A stretch of 64,000 nucleotides of DNA from Streptomyces sp. HUAS CB01. GTDB lineage: Bacteria > Actinomycetota > Actinomycetes > Streptomycetales > Streptomycetaceae. Below are positions 7,573-16,327 of this stretch, one piece after another. The notes beneath the pieces are model-generated. The model made no database searches and was not told the DNA's origin. It saw nothing but the letters and a program-made list of their open reading frames with translations. Numbering within the stretch: the stretch's first letter is position 1; each line of letters begins with the position of its first letter. The stretch spans positions 2,607,001 through 2,671,000 of the forward strand of contig NZ_CP129137.1 of NCBI RefSeq assembly GCF_030406905.1, read 5' to 3'. The position numbers and the translations under genes are program-made.

Positions 7573-9045
7573 ATGTCAGCGTCTCCCGGGTCCGGGCTGC
7601 CCGCCGAAGGCAAGCGGCCTCATGTGATCTACCTCGCCATCGGGTTCCCGCCGGCCGCCAAGAGCTCGGCCTACCGCATGCGCGAGACCGCGAACCAGTT
7701 CATCAACGTGGGCTGGGACGTGACCGTCGTCAACGTCGCCCAGGAGTCCTGGGAGCGGGACTCCGGCGTCGACCTCACCCTGCTGGACCAGGTCGACCCC
7801 AGGGTGAGGATCGTCGAGCTGCCCCTGGCGCGCGAGGATCTCGAGACGGACATCCGCCTCTACGACGAGGCCCGCGCGCTCAACCCCAACGGCTGGGTCG
7901 CCAAGCTCCGCCGCCGCCAGATGAAGCCGTTCCCCGAGCCCAACTTCGGCGAGTGGCGCACCGATCTGGAGCAGGCGGTGCTGCGCATCCACGAGGAGCA
8001 CCCGGCCGACCTGCTGCTCGCCAGCTGTGTGCCGTACGTGAACCTCGCGGCGGCCTGGAAGCTGTGGGAGGAGAAGCGGGTCCCGTACGCCGTGGACTTC
8101 CGCGACGGCTGGTCCATCGACGTCATCGAGGGCGTCGAGGCCTTCGGGCCCGACTCCGAGGAGGGCCGCTGGGAGCGGAAGATCCTCGACGAGGCCCTCT
8201 CCCTGTGGGTCGTCAACGACCCCATCGCCGACCACTACCGCAGGCGCTACCCGGACTTCGCCGACCGCGTGCACGTCGTGCGCAACGGCTACGACGCCGA
8301 CAGTTCCCCGGGCCGCGCCCACGCCCCGGACCTCGAGTCCGGCCTGGTCTTCGGCTACCTCGGCACGGTCAACTTCACCCCCCAGCACCTGGAGACGGTG
8401 CTCAACGCCTGGAAGGCGGCCCGGGAGAAGGAGCCGCTGCTGGCCAACGCGCGCTTCGAGGTGCGCGGTCACATCGGCAACGGCGCCGGCCGTGAGGCGA
8501 ACCGGCACACGGAGATCCTCAAGCAGGCCGAGGCCGACGGCGTCCACTTCGGCGGCCCCGCCGCCAAGGCCGAGGTCGCGTCGATCTACGCCGGCTGGGA
8601 CGCCATGGTGCTGATCCTGATCGGCGGCCGCTACGTCACCTCCGGCAAGGTGTACGAGTACATGGCCACCGGTCTGCCCATCGTGTCGGCGCACGTCGTC
8701 GAGCACGACGCGTCGAACGTGCTGAACGGGCACCCGCTGTGGACCGGCGCCGTCGGCATCGACGAGGAGGGCCTGACCGAGTCGTTCGTCCGGGCCGCCC
8801 ACATGGCCGTGGAGACCAGCGACGAGGTGCACGCCGAGGCCATGGCCCACGCGGACCAGTTCACCCGCGAGGCGCTGATGACCGTGGCCGTGAAGAACCT
8901 CGTCGAGGAGTTCACGGCGAAGTACGCCGCTCAGGGCGCGCGCGAGACCGCGGCCGGCGGCACCCCGGCGGCCGCGGCGCCGGGCACCGGGGACGTGGCG
9001 CCCCTCGCCGAGAAGTCGATCGTCGCCGGAGGACCCACCCCGTGA
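7573..9045 (+). CDS. GT4-type glycosyltransferase
   Basis: From ATG 7573 the product is 490 residues. The N-terminal Rossmann half starts YLAIGFPPAAKSSAYRM. The C-terminal half shows YLGTVNFTPQHLETVLNAW, VHFGGPAAKAEVASIYAGWD and TSGKVYEYMATGLPIVSAH, the nucleotide-sugar binding region of GT-B family 4 enzymes, with the E-x7-E-like acidic positions. No membrane segment is visible, so it is probably a cytoplasmic or peripheral enzyme adding a sugar to the lipid-linked glycan. The start is ambiguous: GTG 7474 overlaps the 2-epimerase stop as GTGA and would add 33 poorly conserved residues. ATG 7573 lacks a ribosome binding site but has a -10-like hexamer 8 nt before it. The gene couples to the next one through a GTGA overlap. 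Donor and acceptor are unknown. Confidence 0.82.
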   Translation: MSASPGSGLPAEGKRPHVIYLAIGFPPAAKSSAYRMRETANQFINVGWDVTVVNVAQESWERDSGVDLTLLDQVDPRVRIVELPLAREDLETDIRLYDEARALNPNGWVAKLRRRQMKPFPEPNFGEWRTDLEQAVLRIHEEHPADLLLASCVPYVNLAAAWKLWEEKRVPYAVDFRDGWSIDVIEGVEAFGPDSEEGRWERKILDEALSLWVVNDPIADHYRRRYPDFADRVHVVRNGYDADSSPGRAHAPDLESGLVFGYLGTVNFTPQHLETVLNAWKAAREKEPLLANARFEVRGHIGNGAGREANRHTEILKQAEADGVHFGGPAAKAEVASIYAGWDAMVLILIGGRYVTSGKVYEYMATGLPIVSAHVVEHDASNVLNGHPLWTGAVGIDEEGLTESFVRAAHMAVETSDEVHAEAMAHADQFTREALMTVAVKNLVEEFTAKYAAQGARETAAGGTPAAAAPGTGDVAPLAEKSIVAGGPTP

Positions 9046-11177
9046 CCGAAGTCCTGTTCGTCGCCGCTGCCAAGCCGCAGTTCGGCGTGCTCGCCGACTC
9101 GGTGCGCAAGTTCAACGCCCTCGGCGCGCGGGTGCACCTCGCGGCCACGTTCCATCTGGAGTCCTCCGCCGAGGAGGTCGCCGCGCTGGAGCTGGCCGGG
9201 CTGCACCAGCTGCCGAGGAGCGTCGCGCACCGCAGCCAGGCACTGCGCCGCAAGGCGCGCACGTCCCCGCTCGGCATGCGGGTGTGGATGCAGTCCAAGA
9301 GCGACTCGTGGCTGCGCGACCGGGCCCGCAAGGCCGATGTCATGGTCGCCCTCGACCCGGGCGCCGTCTACACCGTGTGGCGGCTGGCCCAGTACAACCG
9401 CAGCGCCGCCGCCATGTTCGGCCTCGCGCCGGGCCTGAAGGCCGTCGAGGGCCTGACGTCCCAGGGCGGCAGCGTGCAGCGCCGCTCGGTCATCCCGCCG
9501 CTGGACGCCGTGGCCCGCGATGTCCGCCGCTCCGTGGACGGGCTCCCGGCCGCGGTGATGCGCACCGCGACCGCGCGTCCCGTGATGCGCTCCACCGTCG
9601 GTGCCCGGCTGTGGCGCACCGCCGTCACCGCGCCCGGTGTCCCGACCCGGGTGCGTGCGGCGACCTCCCGCTATGTCGCGGAGGGCATGCAGTGGGCGGG
9701 CCGTACGAGCGGCGCCGCCATAGCTCTCGCCGATGCCGCCTCGAAGATCCCGGACCTCGGGCTCAAGGCGCAGCTCCTCGACGAGGGCGTGATGAAGGAG
9801 ATCACGAAGGGCCTCAGCCCGCGTCATCTCGACAAGGCGGTGGCGGCCCAGCTCGCCTTCGCGGACCGGGAGTTCGCCGCCGGCCGCACGGAGAAGGCGG
9901 CCACGGCGCTGGACCGTGCGCTGTTCCTGGACTTCCACCGGGTGCTGCACATCGACCAGCTCTCCTCGCCGCTGGCCAAGGACGCCGAGGGCTTCGTCGC
10001 CCCGCTGTACCGCTCCAAGGCGATGCAGGCGCTGAGCCGCCCGCAGGGCCGGAAGACGCCGTACAAGAAGGCGCCCACGGACCGGCCGCTGCGGCTGCTG
10101 GTCACCACCAGCGCCAACGACAACTTCCTGCACCACATCCTGGACCACTTCGGCGACCACCCCGGCGTGGAGCTGCGGTTCCTGGACCTGGCCGCGTCGA
10201 AGCACCTGAAGCGGATCGCCTGGGCGGGCCGGCGGATGCTGGAGGACCGGCTGTCCGGCGGCACCAGCGACTACCAGGAAGAGGTCGAGCGGTTGTTCCG
10301 CCCGTACCTCGACTGGGCCGACACGGTCTTCCTGGACTGGTCGGTGGGTCCCGCCGGGATGCTCACGACCATCGATCCCGGTGACACCAGGATCGTGGTC
10401 CGGCTGCACAGCTACGAGGCGTTCACGCGCTGGCCGCACATGACGGACTTCTCGCGGATCGACGACCTGGTCTTCGTGGCCCCGCACGTGAAGGACCTGG
10501 CCGTGTCGCTGGTCCCGCAGCTGCGCGGTGACCAGGCGCCTCGTTTCCACATCGTCGACAACGCGATGGATCTGTCCGGCTTCGCCCGGCCGAAGCCCGC
10601 CGAGGCCCGCTTCAACCTGGGCCTGATCGGGATAAGCCAGGTCGCCAAGGACCCGAAGTGGGCCGTGGACGTCCTGGAGCGGGTGCGCCGGCACGACGAG
10701 CGCTACCGGCTGATCCTGGTCGGTGGGGACATGGACCCGAAGACGAGCCGGGCGACGCGCGAGTACCGCCGCGAGTTCGAGAAGGAGCTCGCTCCGCTGG
10801 AGGAGTCGGGCGCCGTGGTCCGGCTGGGCCCGACGGACGACGTTCCGTCGAAGCTCCAGGAGATCGGCACCATCATCAGCTCCTCGGTCCGCGAGGGCTG
10901 CCACGTGGGTCTGATGGAGGGCGCGGCGAGCGCCGCCGTCCCGGTCGCCCGCGACTGGCCGTTCTACGCGGGCAAGCCGAACAGCGCCCGCACCCTCTAC
11001 CCCGAGGGCTGGGTCGTCGGCTCCCCCGAGGAGGCGGCGAAGCGGATCCTGGAGACCACGGCCACCGAGGAGGCCTGGCGGGACGCGGGCAAGCTCGCGG
11101 CCGAGCACGCGCTGTCCGTGTGGGACTGGCCCGTGGTCCGGAAGCACTTCGAGAAGCTGTTCCTCGAGGACCGGTAG
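9042..11177 (+). CDS. Large glycosyltransferase with an unrecognised N-terminal half
   Basis: The 711-residue product starts at GTG 9042, overlapping the previous stop by 4 bp with GGAGGACC upstream. The C-terminal half (from about residue 350) is a GT-B glycosyltransferase: RLLVTTSANDNFLHHIL, LHSYEAFTRWPHM, FNLGLIGISQVAKDPKWAV, YRLILVGG and SSVREGCHVGLMEGAASAAVP, the last being the nucleotide-sugar binding site. The N-terminal half begins VLFVAAAKPQFGVLADSVRKF, like a degenerate GT-B N-domain, and continues with a basic helical stretch that I do not recognise. It may be a two-domain enzyme with one inactive module, or may carry a scaffold for the polymer machinery. It is the last gene of the plus-strand arm and is followed by a strong bidirectional terminator. 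Confidence 0.8.
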   Translation: MTEVLFVAAAKPQFGVLADSVRKFNALGARVHLAATFHLESSAEEVAALELAGLHQLPRSVAHRSQALRRKARTSPLGMRVWMQSKSDSWLRDRARKADVMVALDPGAVYTVWRLAQYNRSAAAMFGLAPGLKAVEGLTSQGGSVQRRSVIPPLDAVARDVRRSVDGLPAAVMRTATARPVMRSTVGARLWRTAVTAPGVPTRVRAATSRYVAEGMQWAGRTSGAAIALADAASKIPDLGLKAQLLDEGVMKEITKGLSPRHLDKAVAAQLAFADREFAAGRTEKAATALDRALFLDFHRVLHIDQLSSPLAKDAEGFVAPLYRSKAMQALSRPQGRKTPYKKAPTDRPLRLLVTTSANDNFLHHILDHFGDHPGVELRFLDLAASKHLKRIAWAGRRMLEDRLSGGTSDYQEEVERLFRPYLDWADTVFLDWSVGPAGMLTTIDPGDTRIVVRLHSYEAFTRWPHMTDFSRIDDLVFVAPHVKDLAVSLVPQLRGDQAPRFHIVDNAMDLSGFARPKPAEARFNLGLIGISQVAKDPKWAVDVLERVRRHDERYRLILVGGDMDPKTSRATREYRREFEKELAPLEESGAVVRLGPTDDVPSKLQEIGTIISSSVREGCHVGLMEGAASAAVPVARDWPFYAGKPNSARTLYPEGWVVGSPEEAAKRILETTATEEAWRDAGKLAAEHALSVWDWPVVRKHFEKLFLEDR

Positions 11178-11204
11178 AGCGGCGCGAGGACGGACGAGGG
11201 TGAA

Positions 11205-11241
11205 GGGAAGGGCCCCGGGACATCGTCCCGGGGCCCTTCCC
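11205..11241. terminator. Bidirectional terminator between converging glycan arms
   Basis: Arms 11205-11220 and 11226-11241 are a perfect 16-bp stem with a CATCG loop. The hairpin lies between the glycosyltransferase (+) and galE (-) stops and can serve both strands. Confidence 0.85.
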
Positions 11242-11353
11242 CTTGCCTCTGCCAGCCTCTCGCTCCCGCACCGGCCCCGTGCGCCGGTCCCGACCGCTCG
11301 CCGGACGCCGACCGACGGACGGCGACCGCGGGCGGTGGCCCGCGGGGCAGTGG

Positions 11354-12322
11354 CTACGGGTGGCGCAGCCGCCAGCCCGCCCATGCCGACTCGACCATCT
11401 CCCGCACCTCGTGGCGCGCGCTCCAGCCCAACTCCTCGCGGATGCGGTCGGCGGAGGCCACGACCCGCGCCGGGTCGCCCGGCCGGCGGTCCGTGACTTC
11501 GGGCTTGACGCCCTCGTGGCCCGTGACGTCCTGGATGATCCCGACCATGTCGGCGACCGAGACGCCCTCGCCGCGGCCGATGTTGAGGATCAGCCGGGCG
11601 TCCGGGTCGGCGGCGAGCCGGCGGGCCGCGGCGACGTGGGCCGAGGCGATGTCCTCGACGTGGATGTAGTCGCGGATGCAGGTGCCGTCCGGCGTCGGGT
11701 AGTCGTCGCCGAAGATCCGCGGCGCCTCGCCGGCGGTGAGCCGCTCGAACACCATCGGGACGAGGTTGAAGATCCCGTCGTCGCCGAGCTCGGGCGTCGC
11801 CGCGCCCGCGACGTTGAAGTAGCGCAGCGAGGCGGTGGCGACCGGGTGGACCTTGCCGACGGCCGTGACCAGCCACTCACCGGCGAGCTTGGTCTCGCCG
11901 TACGGGTTGATGGGCGCGCACGGCGTCTCCTCGGTGACGAGGTCGACATCGGGCATGCCGTACACGGCCGCGGAGGACGAGAACAGGAAGCGGCTCACCC
12001 CGGCGGCGACCGCGGCGTCGAGGAGGACACGCAGGCCCTCCACGTTCTCCCGGTAGTAGTAGAGCGGCTTCTCGACGGACTCGGCCACCTGCTTCTTGCC
12101 CGCGATGTGAACGATGCCGGTGACGGCGTGCTCGCGCAGGACGCGGTCCACGGTGTCGCGGTCGAGGACCGTGCCGGTCTCCAGCGGCACCCCGGCGGGC
12201 AGCCGCTCGGCGCGTCCCGTGCTCAGGTCGTCGAGGACGACGACGCGCTCGCCGCCCTCGGTCATCGCCTTCACCACGTGCGATCCGATGAAGCCGGCAC
12301 CACCGGTGATCAACCAGGTCAT
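11354..12322 (-). CDS. galE: UDP-glucose 4-epimerase
   Basis: The 322-residue NAD-dependent extended SDR starts at ATG 12322 with AAGGAAGG upstream. It shows TGGAGFIGSH for dinucleotide binding, the catalytic Ser in FSSSAAVYG, and the YxxxK pair at Y141/K145 (PYGETK). YFNVAGA, GTCIRDYIHVED and the C-terminal GRGEGVSVADMV region are typical of GalE. It interconverts UDP-Glc and UDP-Gal, or the N-acetyl forms, in the cytoplasm. Streptomyces usually carry another galE in the gal operon, so this copy probably supplies a Gal-type donor for the surface glycan. A hairpin at 12343-12374 separates it from the upstream dehydrogenase gene, so it may have its own promoter or depend on read-through. Confidence 0.93.
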   Translation of the reverse strand: MTWLITGGAGFIGSHVVKAMTEGGERVVVLDDLSTGRAERLPAGVPLETGTVLDRDTVDRVLREHAVTGIVHIAGKKQVAESVEKPLYYYRENVEGLRVLLDAAVAAGVSRFLFSSSAAVYGMPDVDLVTEETPCAPINPYGETKLAGEWLVTAVGKVHPVATASLRYFNVAGAATPELGDDGIFNLVPMVFERLTAGEAPRIFGDDYPTPDGTCIRDYIHVEDIASAHVAAARRLAADPDARLILNIGRGEGVSVADMVGIIQDVTGHEGVKPEVTDRRPGDPARVVASADRIREELGWSARHEVREMVESAWAGWRLRHP

Positions 12323-12342
12323 GGGGAACCTTCCTTGCAAGC

Positions 12343-12374
12343 GGCCCTGCCCCGCGGATCCGCGGGGCAGGGCC
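12343..12374 (-). terminator. 16-bp hairpin just upstream of galE (terminator or attenuator)
   Basis: Arms 12343-12358 and 12359-12374 are perfect reverse complements without a gap, so the real loop is about 4 nt. On the minus strand the hairpin follows the dehydrogenase stop by 32 bp and ends about 21 bp before the galE start, close to its ribosome binding site. Confidence 0.75.
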
Positions 12375-12405
12375 AGGTGTCGTCGCGTACGGAGCGAGCC
12401 GTCCG

Positions 12406-13689
12406 TCAGCCGCCGATGACGACGCGGCGGACGCCCTCCCAGCGGGCCGGGTCGGTGGTGCGGCGGCCGTCGACCAGGACGGTGACGTCCGGCAGGTCGG
12501 AGGCGGCCAGCTCGCGGTACTCGGCGTGGTCGGCCTGGAGGACCGCGGCGGTGACCGTCTCGCCCTGGTGCGGGGTGAGGCCGTGCGCGGAGAGCTCCTC
12601 GGCGGTGTACATCGGGTCGGACACGAACGGCACCGCGCCGCGGGCCTTGAGGGCCTCGACGGTCCCGAAGACGCCGGAGAACGCGGTCTCCTTGACGCCA
12701 CCGCGGTAGGCGGCGCCCAGCACGAGCACGTTGACGCCCTTCAGGTCGCCGTACGCGGCGGCCAGCAGGTCGACGGCGTACTCCGGCATGGCGGCGTTGG
12801 CCTCGCGGGCCGAGCGCACGACGGTCGCCTCCGGGTCGTTCCACAGGTACATCCGCGGGTAGATCGGGATGCAGTGGCCGCCGACGGCGATGCCGGGCTG
12901 GTGGATGTGGCTGTAGGGCTGCGAGTTGCAGGCCTCGATGACCTTCTTGACGTCGATGCCGTTCTTGTCGGCGAACCGGGCGAACTGGTTGGCCAGACCG
13001 ATGTTGACGTCGCGGTAGGTGGTCTCGGCGAGCTTCGCGAGCTCGGAGGCCTCGGCGGTGCCAAGGTCCCACACGCCGTTCGGCTGCGGGAGGTCGTCGC
13101 GCTCGTCGAAGTCCAGGACCTGCTCGTAGAACTCCACGCCGCGCTCGGCGGAGGCCTCGTCGATACCGCCGACGAGCTTGGGGTAGCGGCGCAGGTCGGC
13201 GAAGACGCGGCCGGTGAGCACCCGCTCCGGGGAGAAGACCAGGTGGAAGTCCTGGCCCGCGGTCAGGCCGGAGCCCTGCTCCAGCATCGGCGCCCAGCGG
13301 GTGCGGGTGGTGCCGACCGGGAGGGTCGTCTCGTACGAGACGAGGGTGCCGGGCTTGAGGCCCTTGGCGATGGCCTGGGTGGCGGCGTCCATCCAGCCGA
13401 AGTCCGGAGTGCCCTCGGCGTCCACGAACAGCGGGACGACGACCACGACCGCCTCGGACTGCGCGACGGCGGCCGCGGTGTCGGTGGTGGCGGACAGCAG
13501 CCCGGCGTCGACGGCCTGCTTCAGCTTGACGTCCAGGTCGTGCTCGCCGGGGAAGGGCTCGGTGCCGGCGTTGACCAGCTCGACGACCTTCTCGTTGACG
13601 TCGGCGCCGATGACCTTGTGGCCCTTGGCGGCGAACTGCACGGCGAGCGGAAGCCCGATCTTGCCGAGCGCGACTACACAGATATTCAT
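12406..13689 (-). CDS. wecC: UDP-N-acetyl-hexosamine 6-dehydrogenase (WecC/WbpA type)
   Basis: The 427-residue nucleotide-sugar dehydrogenase oxidises C6 of a UDP-HexNAc to the uronic acid in two NAD-dependent steps. The N-terminal Rossmann motif is GKIGLPLA. The PLFVDAEGTPD and FSPERVLTG loops resemble those of UDP-ManNAc/GlcNAc dehydrogenases, and the catalytic thiol is C273 in GGHCIPIYP. The C-terminal UDP-binding domain contains VLGAAYRGGVKETAFS. Start ATG 13689 overlaps the GT2 stop by 4 bp (ATGA), so translation is probably coupled. It is the last gene of the four-gene minus-strand operon before the hairpin at 12343-12374. ManNAc versus GlcNAc specificity cannot be decided from the motifs, so the symbol indicates class rather than proven substrate. 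Confidence 0.9.
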   Translation of the reverse strand: MNICVVALGKIGLPLAVQFAAKGHKVIGADVNEKVVELVNAGTEPFPGEHDLDVKLKQAVDAGLLSATTDTAAAVAQSEAVVVVVPLFVDAEGTPDFGWMDAATQAIAKGLKPGTLVSYETTLPVGTTRTRWAPMLEQGSGLTAGQDFHLVFSPERVLTGRVFADLRRYPKLVGGIDEASAERGVEFYEQVLDFDERDDLPQPNGVWDLGTAEASELAKLAETTYRDVNIGLANQFARFADKNGIDVKKVIEACNSQPYSHIHQPGIAVGGHCIPIYPRMYLWNDPEATVVRSAREANAAMPEYAVDLLAAAYGDLKGVNVLVLGAAYRGGVKETAFSGVFGTVEALKARGAVPFVSDPMYTAEELSAHGLTPHQGETVTAAVLQADHAEYRELAASDLPDVTVLVDGRRTTDPARWEGVRRVVIGG

Positions 13690-15317
13690 CGGGTCAGTTT
13701 CCTCTTCACACGGGACATCAGGTGACGCAGCCGGCCGGGCTCGCCGGACGACGAGGACTCCCAGAGCGGAGCAGTGGTGATGACGAGCCGTCCCTTGGCG
13801 TTCGCGTTGGCGGAGACACGGTAGGGGACCTTCTCGCGCCAGCGCCGCGCCAGGGGCAGCGGCCGGTCCAGGGTCTTCACCGGGACCTCGTACGTCGAGC
13901 CTGCCACGTCCAGATAGGCGCGGACGCCGAGCTTGGCCCTGACGGGCTTGACCGGGATACGGGCGGTGAGGACCGTCCCCGTGCCGTCGTCGGTGGTGGT
14001 GCGGCTCAGCTCCCCCGCCGGGGCGGGGAGTTCGGTGCCGACGGGCAGCCTGCGGGCGCCCGGCTTGTCGGCGCTCTTCGGCATGGCCTTGTTGGCGAGC
14101 CGGATGACGGCGTGGTCCGTCTCACCCGTGACGGGAACGCGGACCGAGAGGGCCACGGCCAGCTCCTGGCCCTGCTGCTCCCACCGCGCCGAGACCAGCC
14201 CGGTGCCGTCGGCGAGCTGCCTGGGCACGGACTCGCCGACGACCTCGTACAGCCGGTCGGGCAGCCCGAGTGCCGGGTCGCGGAACCCGGGGTAGCGCAG
14301 AAACGCCCGGCCGTCCTCCAGCAGCAGCGGCGGCGCTCCCTGGGCGGCCTCCTCCTCGATGGCGCGGATGAGCTCCGAGACGGCTCCGCGCTGGGCCAGC
14401 GCGATCCGCACCCGCCGCTTGACGTCCATCGAGTCGCGGAGCGGCTCGGTGAAGTAGTCGTCGGCGAGGGCGGCGATGCCGGCGCAGACCTGGATCTGCG
14501 TCTCCCGGTCGAGTGCGGGGAAGTCGTCCTGGACCAACTTGGCGAGTTCCCAGGTGAAGTGGCGCTTGAACACGGCGTCCCGGCGGGGGCCCGCCTCGAT
14601 GAGCCCGGCCGTGAACTTCATGATCTCGGCGGTGCAGCGCAGCCTCGCCAGATGGTTGGCGCGGTACGTGATGTTGCTCGCGTCCCCGCGCTTGACCGCG
14701 TAGTAGTACGTGTAGTCCGCGAGGACGGAGATCTTCCGCGCCCGGACGCACGCCTCGATCGTGAACGGCTGGTCGCTGCCGACCGGCAGGTCCTCCGGGA
14801 AGCGCAGCTTGTGCCGCTCGACCAGCTCGCGCCGGAACAGCTTGGTGTTGGCCAGCGTGAACGGCAGCGCCGAGTCGTACAGGCTGACGTCCGGGTCGCT
14901 CTTCTTGTAGAGCGCCTGGTGGACGTAGCGGCCGTTGGTGCCGACCATCTTGCCCACGACGACGTCGGAGCCGTGCTCGTCGGCACAGGCCACCATGCGC
15001 TTCAGCGCGTCCTTGCCGAGGTAGTCGTCGGAGCCGATGAAGTACACGTAACGGCCGGTGGCCACCTCCAGGGCCCGGTTGCTGGGCGCAGCCGGGCCGC
15101 CGGAGTTGGCCTGGTGGATCACCTTCACGGTGCCGGGGTACCGCTCCGCGAAGCGGTCGAGCTCCCGGCCGCTGTCGTCCGTCGAGCCGTCGTCGACGGC
15201 CACGACCTCCAGCCGGTCCACTCCGATGCTCTGGTTCACCAGCGACTCGAGGCACTCGGTGAGGTAGGGCATCGTGTTGTAGACGGCCACGACGACGGTG
15301 ACATCAGGGGTGGTCAA
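13686..15317 (-). CDS. GT2 glycosyltransferase with C-terminal beta-rich domain
   Basis: The 543-residue product starts at a TTG (15317) that overlaps the preceding stop as TTGA, with GGAGGG upstream. Residues 1-220 form a GT-A family 2 domain: VTVVVAVYNTMPYLTECL, VDDGSTDDSG, ANSGGPAAPSNRAL, and FIGSDDYL for metal and nucleotide binding. The region after about residue 330 (LVSARWEQQGQELAVALSV and onward) is predicted beta-rich, like domains fused to GT2 enzymes in Streptomyces wall-polymer clusters. There is no obvious membrane helix, but the C-terminus is basic (SRVKRKLTR) and could hold it at the membrane. It probably builds the repeat unit of the glycopolymer. The acceptor is unknown. Confidence 0.87.
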   Translation of the reverse strand: MTTPDVTVVVAVYNTMPYLTECLESLVNQSIGVDRLEVVAVDDGSTDDSGRELDRFAERYPGTVKVIHQANSGGPAAPSNRALEVATGRYVYFIGSDDYLGKDALKRMVACADEHGSDVVVGKMVGTNGRYVHQALYKKSDPDVSLYDSALPFTLANTKLFRRELVERHKLRFPEDLPVGSDQPFTIEACVRARKISVLADYTYYYAVKRGDASNITYRANHLARLRCTAEIMKFTAGLIEAGPRRDAVFKRHFTWELAKLVQDDFPALDRETQIQVCAGIAALADDYFTEPLRDSMDVKRRVRIALAQRGAVSELIRAIEEEAAQGAPPLLLEDGRAFLRYPGFRDPALGLPDRLYEVVGESVPRQLADGTGLVSARWEQQGQELAVALSVRVPVTGETDHAVIRLANKAMPKSADKPGARRLPVGTELPAPAGELSRTTTDDGTGTVLTARIPVKPVRAKLGVRAYLDVAGSTYEVPVKTLDRPLPLARRWREKVPYRVSANANAKGRLVITTAPLWESSSSGEPGRLRHLMSRVKRKLTR

Positions 15318-16327
15318 CTGGCCACGCCCTCCGGGTCCAGCCGCACGGTGGCACCGCTCTTGGCGGAGTCGATGACGGCGGCGGCGACCTCGACGGTCCG
15401 CAGGCCCTGGCGCAGCGTGCAGATGTCCTGGGACTTGCCGAGCACCGCGTCCCGGAAGAGCTCGTGCTCGACGAGGAGCGGCTCGCGCTTCGGGATCGCG
15501 TAGCGGATCATGTCGCCCTCGGAGACACCGCGGAAGGCCTGCAGGGCCTCCCACTCGGTGGCCACGGCCGCGTTCGAGTAGAACGTCAGGTCGGCGGTGA
15601 GCGTGTCGGCGATGAAGCAGCCGCGCTCGCCGGTGACCGAGGTGAAGCGCTCCTTCAGGGGGCTCAGCCAGTTGACGAGGTGGCTGACCATCGTGCCGTC
15701 GGAGAGCTTGCCGACGGCCGAGACCATGTCCTCGTGCGGGCGGCCCGACTTGGAGACGGTGTGCGCCGCGATCGACGTGTACTGCTGGCCGGTGACCCAG
15801 GCCGTCAGGTCGATGTCGTGGGTGGCGAGGTCCTTGACCACGCCGACGTCGGCGATGCGGTGCGGGAAGGGGCCCTGGCGGCGCGTGACGACCTGGAAGA
15901 CGTCACCGAGCTCGCCGGCCTCCAGCCGGGAGCGCAGACTGCGCAGCGCCGGGTTGCAGCGCTCGATGTGGCCCACGCCGGCGACCAGGCCGCGCGACTC
16001 GAAGGCCTCGACCAGCCGACGGGCACCCTCGACGGTGTCCGCGACCGGCTTCTCGATCAGCGCGCCGACACCGGCCTCGGCCAGCTTCAGGCCGACTTCC
16101 TCGTGCAGCGCCGTCGGGCAGGCCACGACGGCGTAGTCGATGCCGAGCGCGATCAGCTCGTCGACGGTGGACAGCACGGGGGCGCCCTGCGCCCAGCCGT
16201 TCTTGTCACCCATGGGGTCCACGACGGCGACCAGGTCGACGCCGTCGAGCCCGGCCAGTACACGGGCGTGGTGGCGTCCCATGGAGCCCAGGCCGATCAG
16301 GCCGGCCCGCAGTCCAGCGGCAGTCAC
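15314..16327 (-). CDS. Gfo/Idh/MocA oxidoreductase, UDP-sugar uronate 3-dehydrogenase type (WbpB/WlbA)
   Basis: The 337-residue product starts at GTG 16327, overlapping the aminotransferase stop as GTGA. The N-terminal GLIGLGSMGRHHARVL is the NAD-binding motif, and IEKPVAD places the conserved catalytic Lys at K93. A later DLATHDIDLTAWVTG segment supplies the Asp/His of the C-terminal domain. The family includes WbpB and WlbA, which oxidise C3 of UDP-2-acetamido-2-deoxy-uronic acid to a 3-keto sugar that a DegT aminotransferase then aminates. Here the aminotransferase is the very next gene upstream and is translationally coupled. This pairing is the main basis for the proposed reaction; other Gfo/Idh substrates remain possible. 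Confidence 0.87.
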   Translation of the reverse strand: MTAAGLRAGLIGLGSMGRHHARVLAGLDGVDLVAVVDPMGDKNGWAQGAPVLSTVDELIALGIDYAVVACPTALHEEVGLKLAEAGVGALIEKPVADTVEGARRLVEAFESRGLVAGVGHIERCNPALRSLRSRLEAGELGDVFQVVTRRQGPFPHRIADVGVVKDLATHDIDLTAWVTGQQYTSIAAHTVSKSGRPHEDMVSAVGKLSDGTMVSHLVNWLSPLKERFTSVTGERGCFIADTLTADLTFYSNAAVATEWEALQAFRGVSEGDMIRYAIPKREPLLVEHELFRDAVLGKSQDICTLRQGLRTVEVAAAVIDSAKSGATVRLDPEGVAS

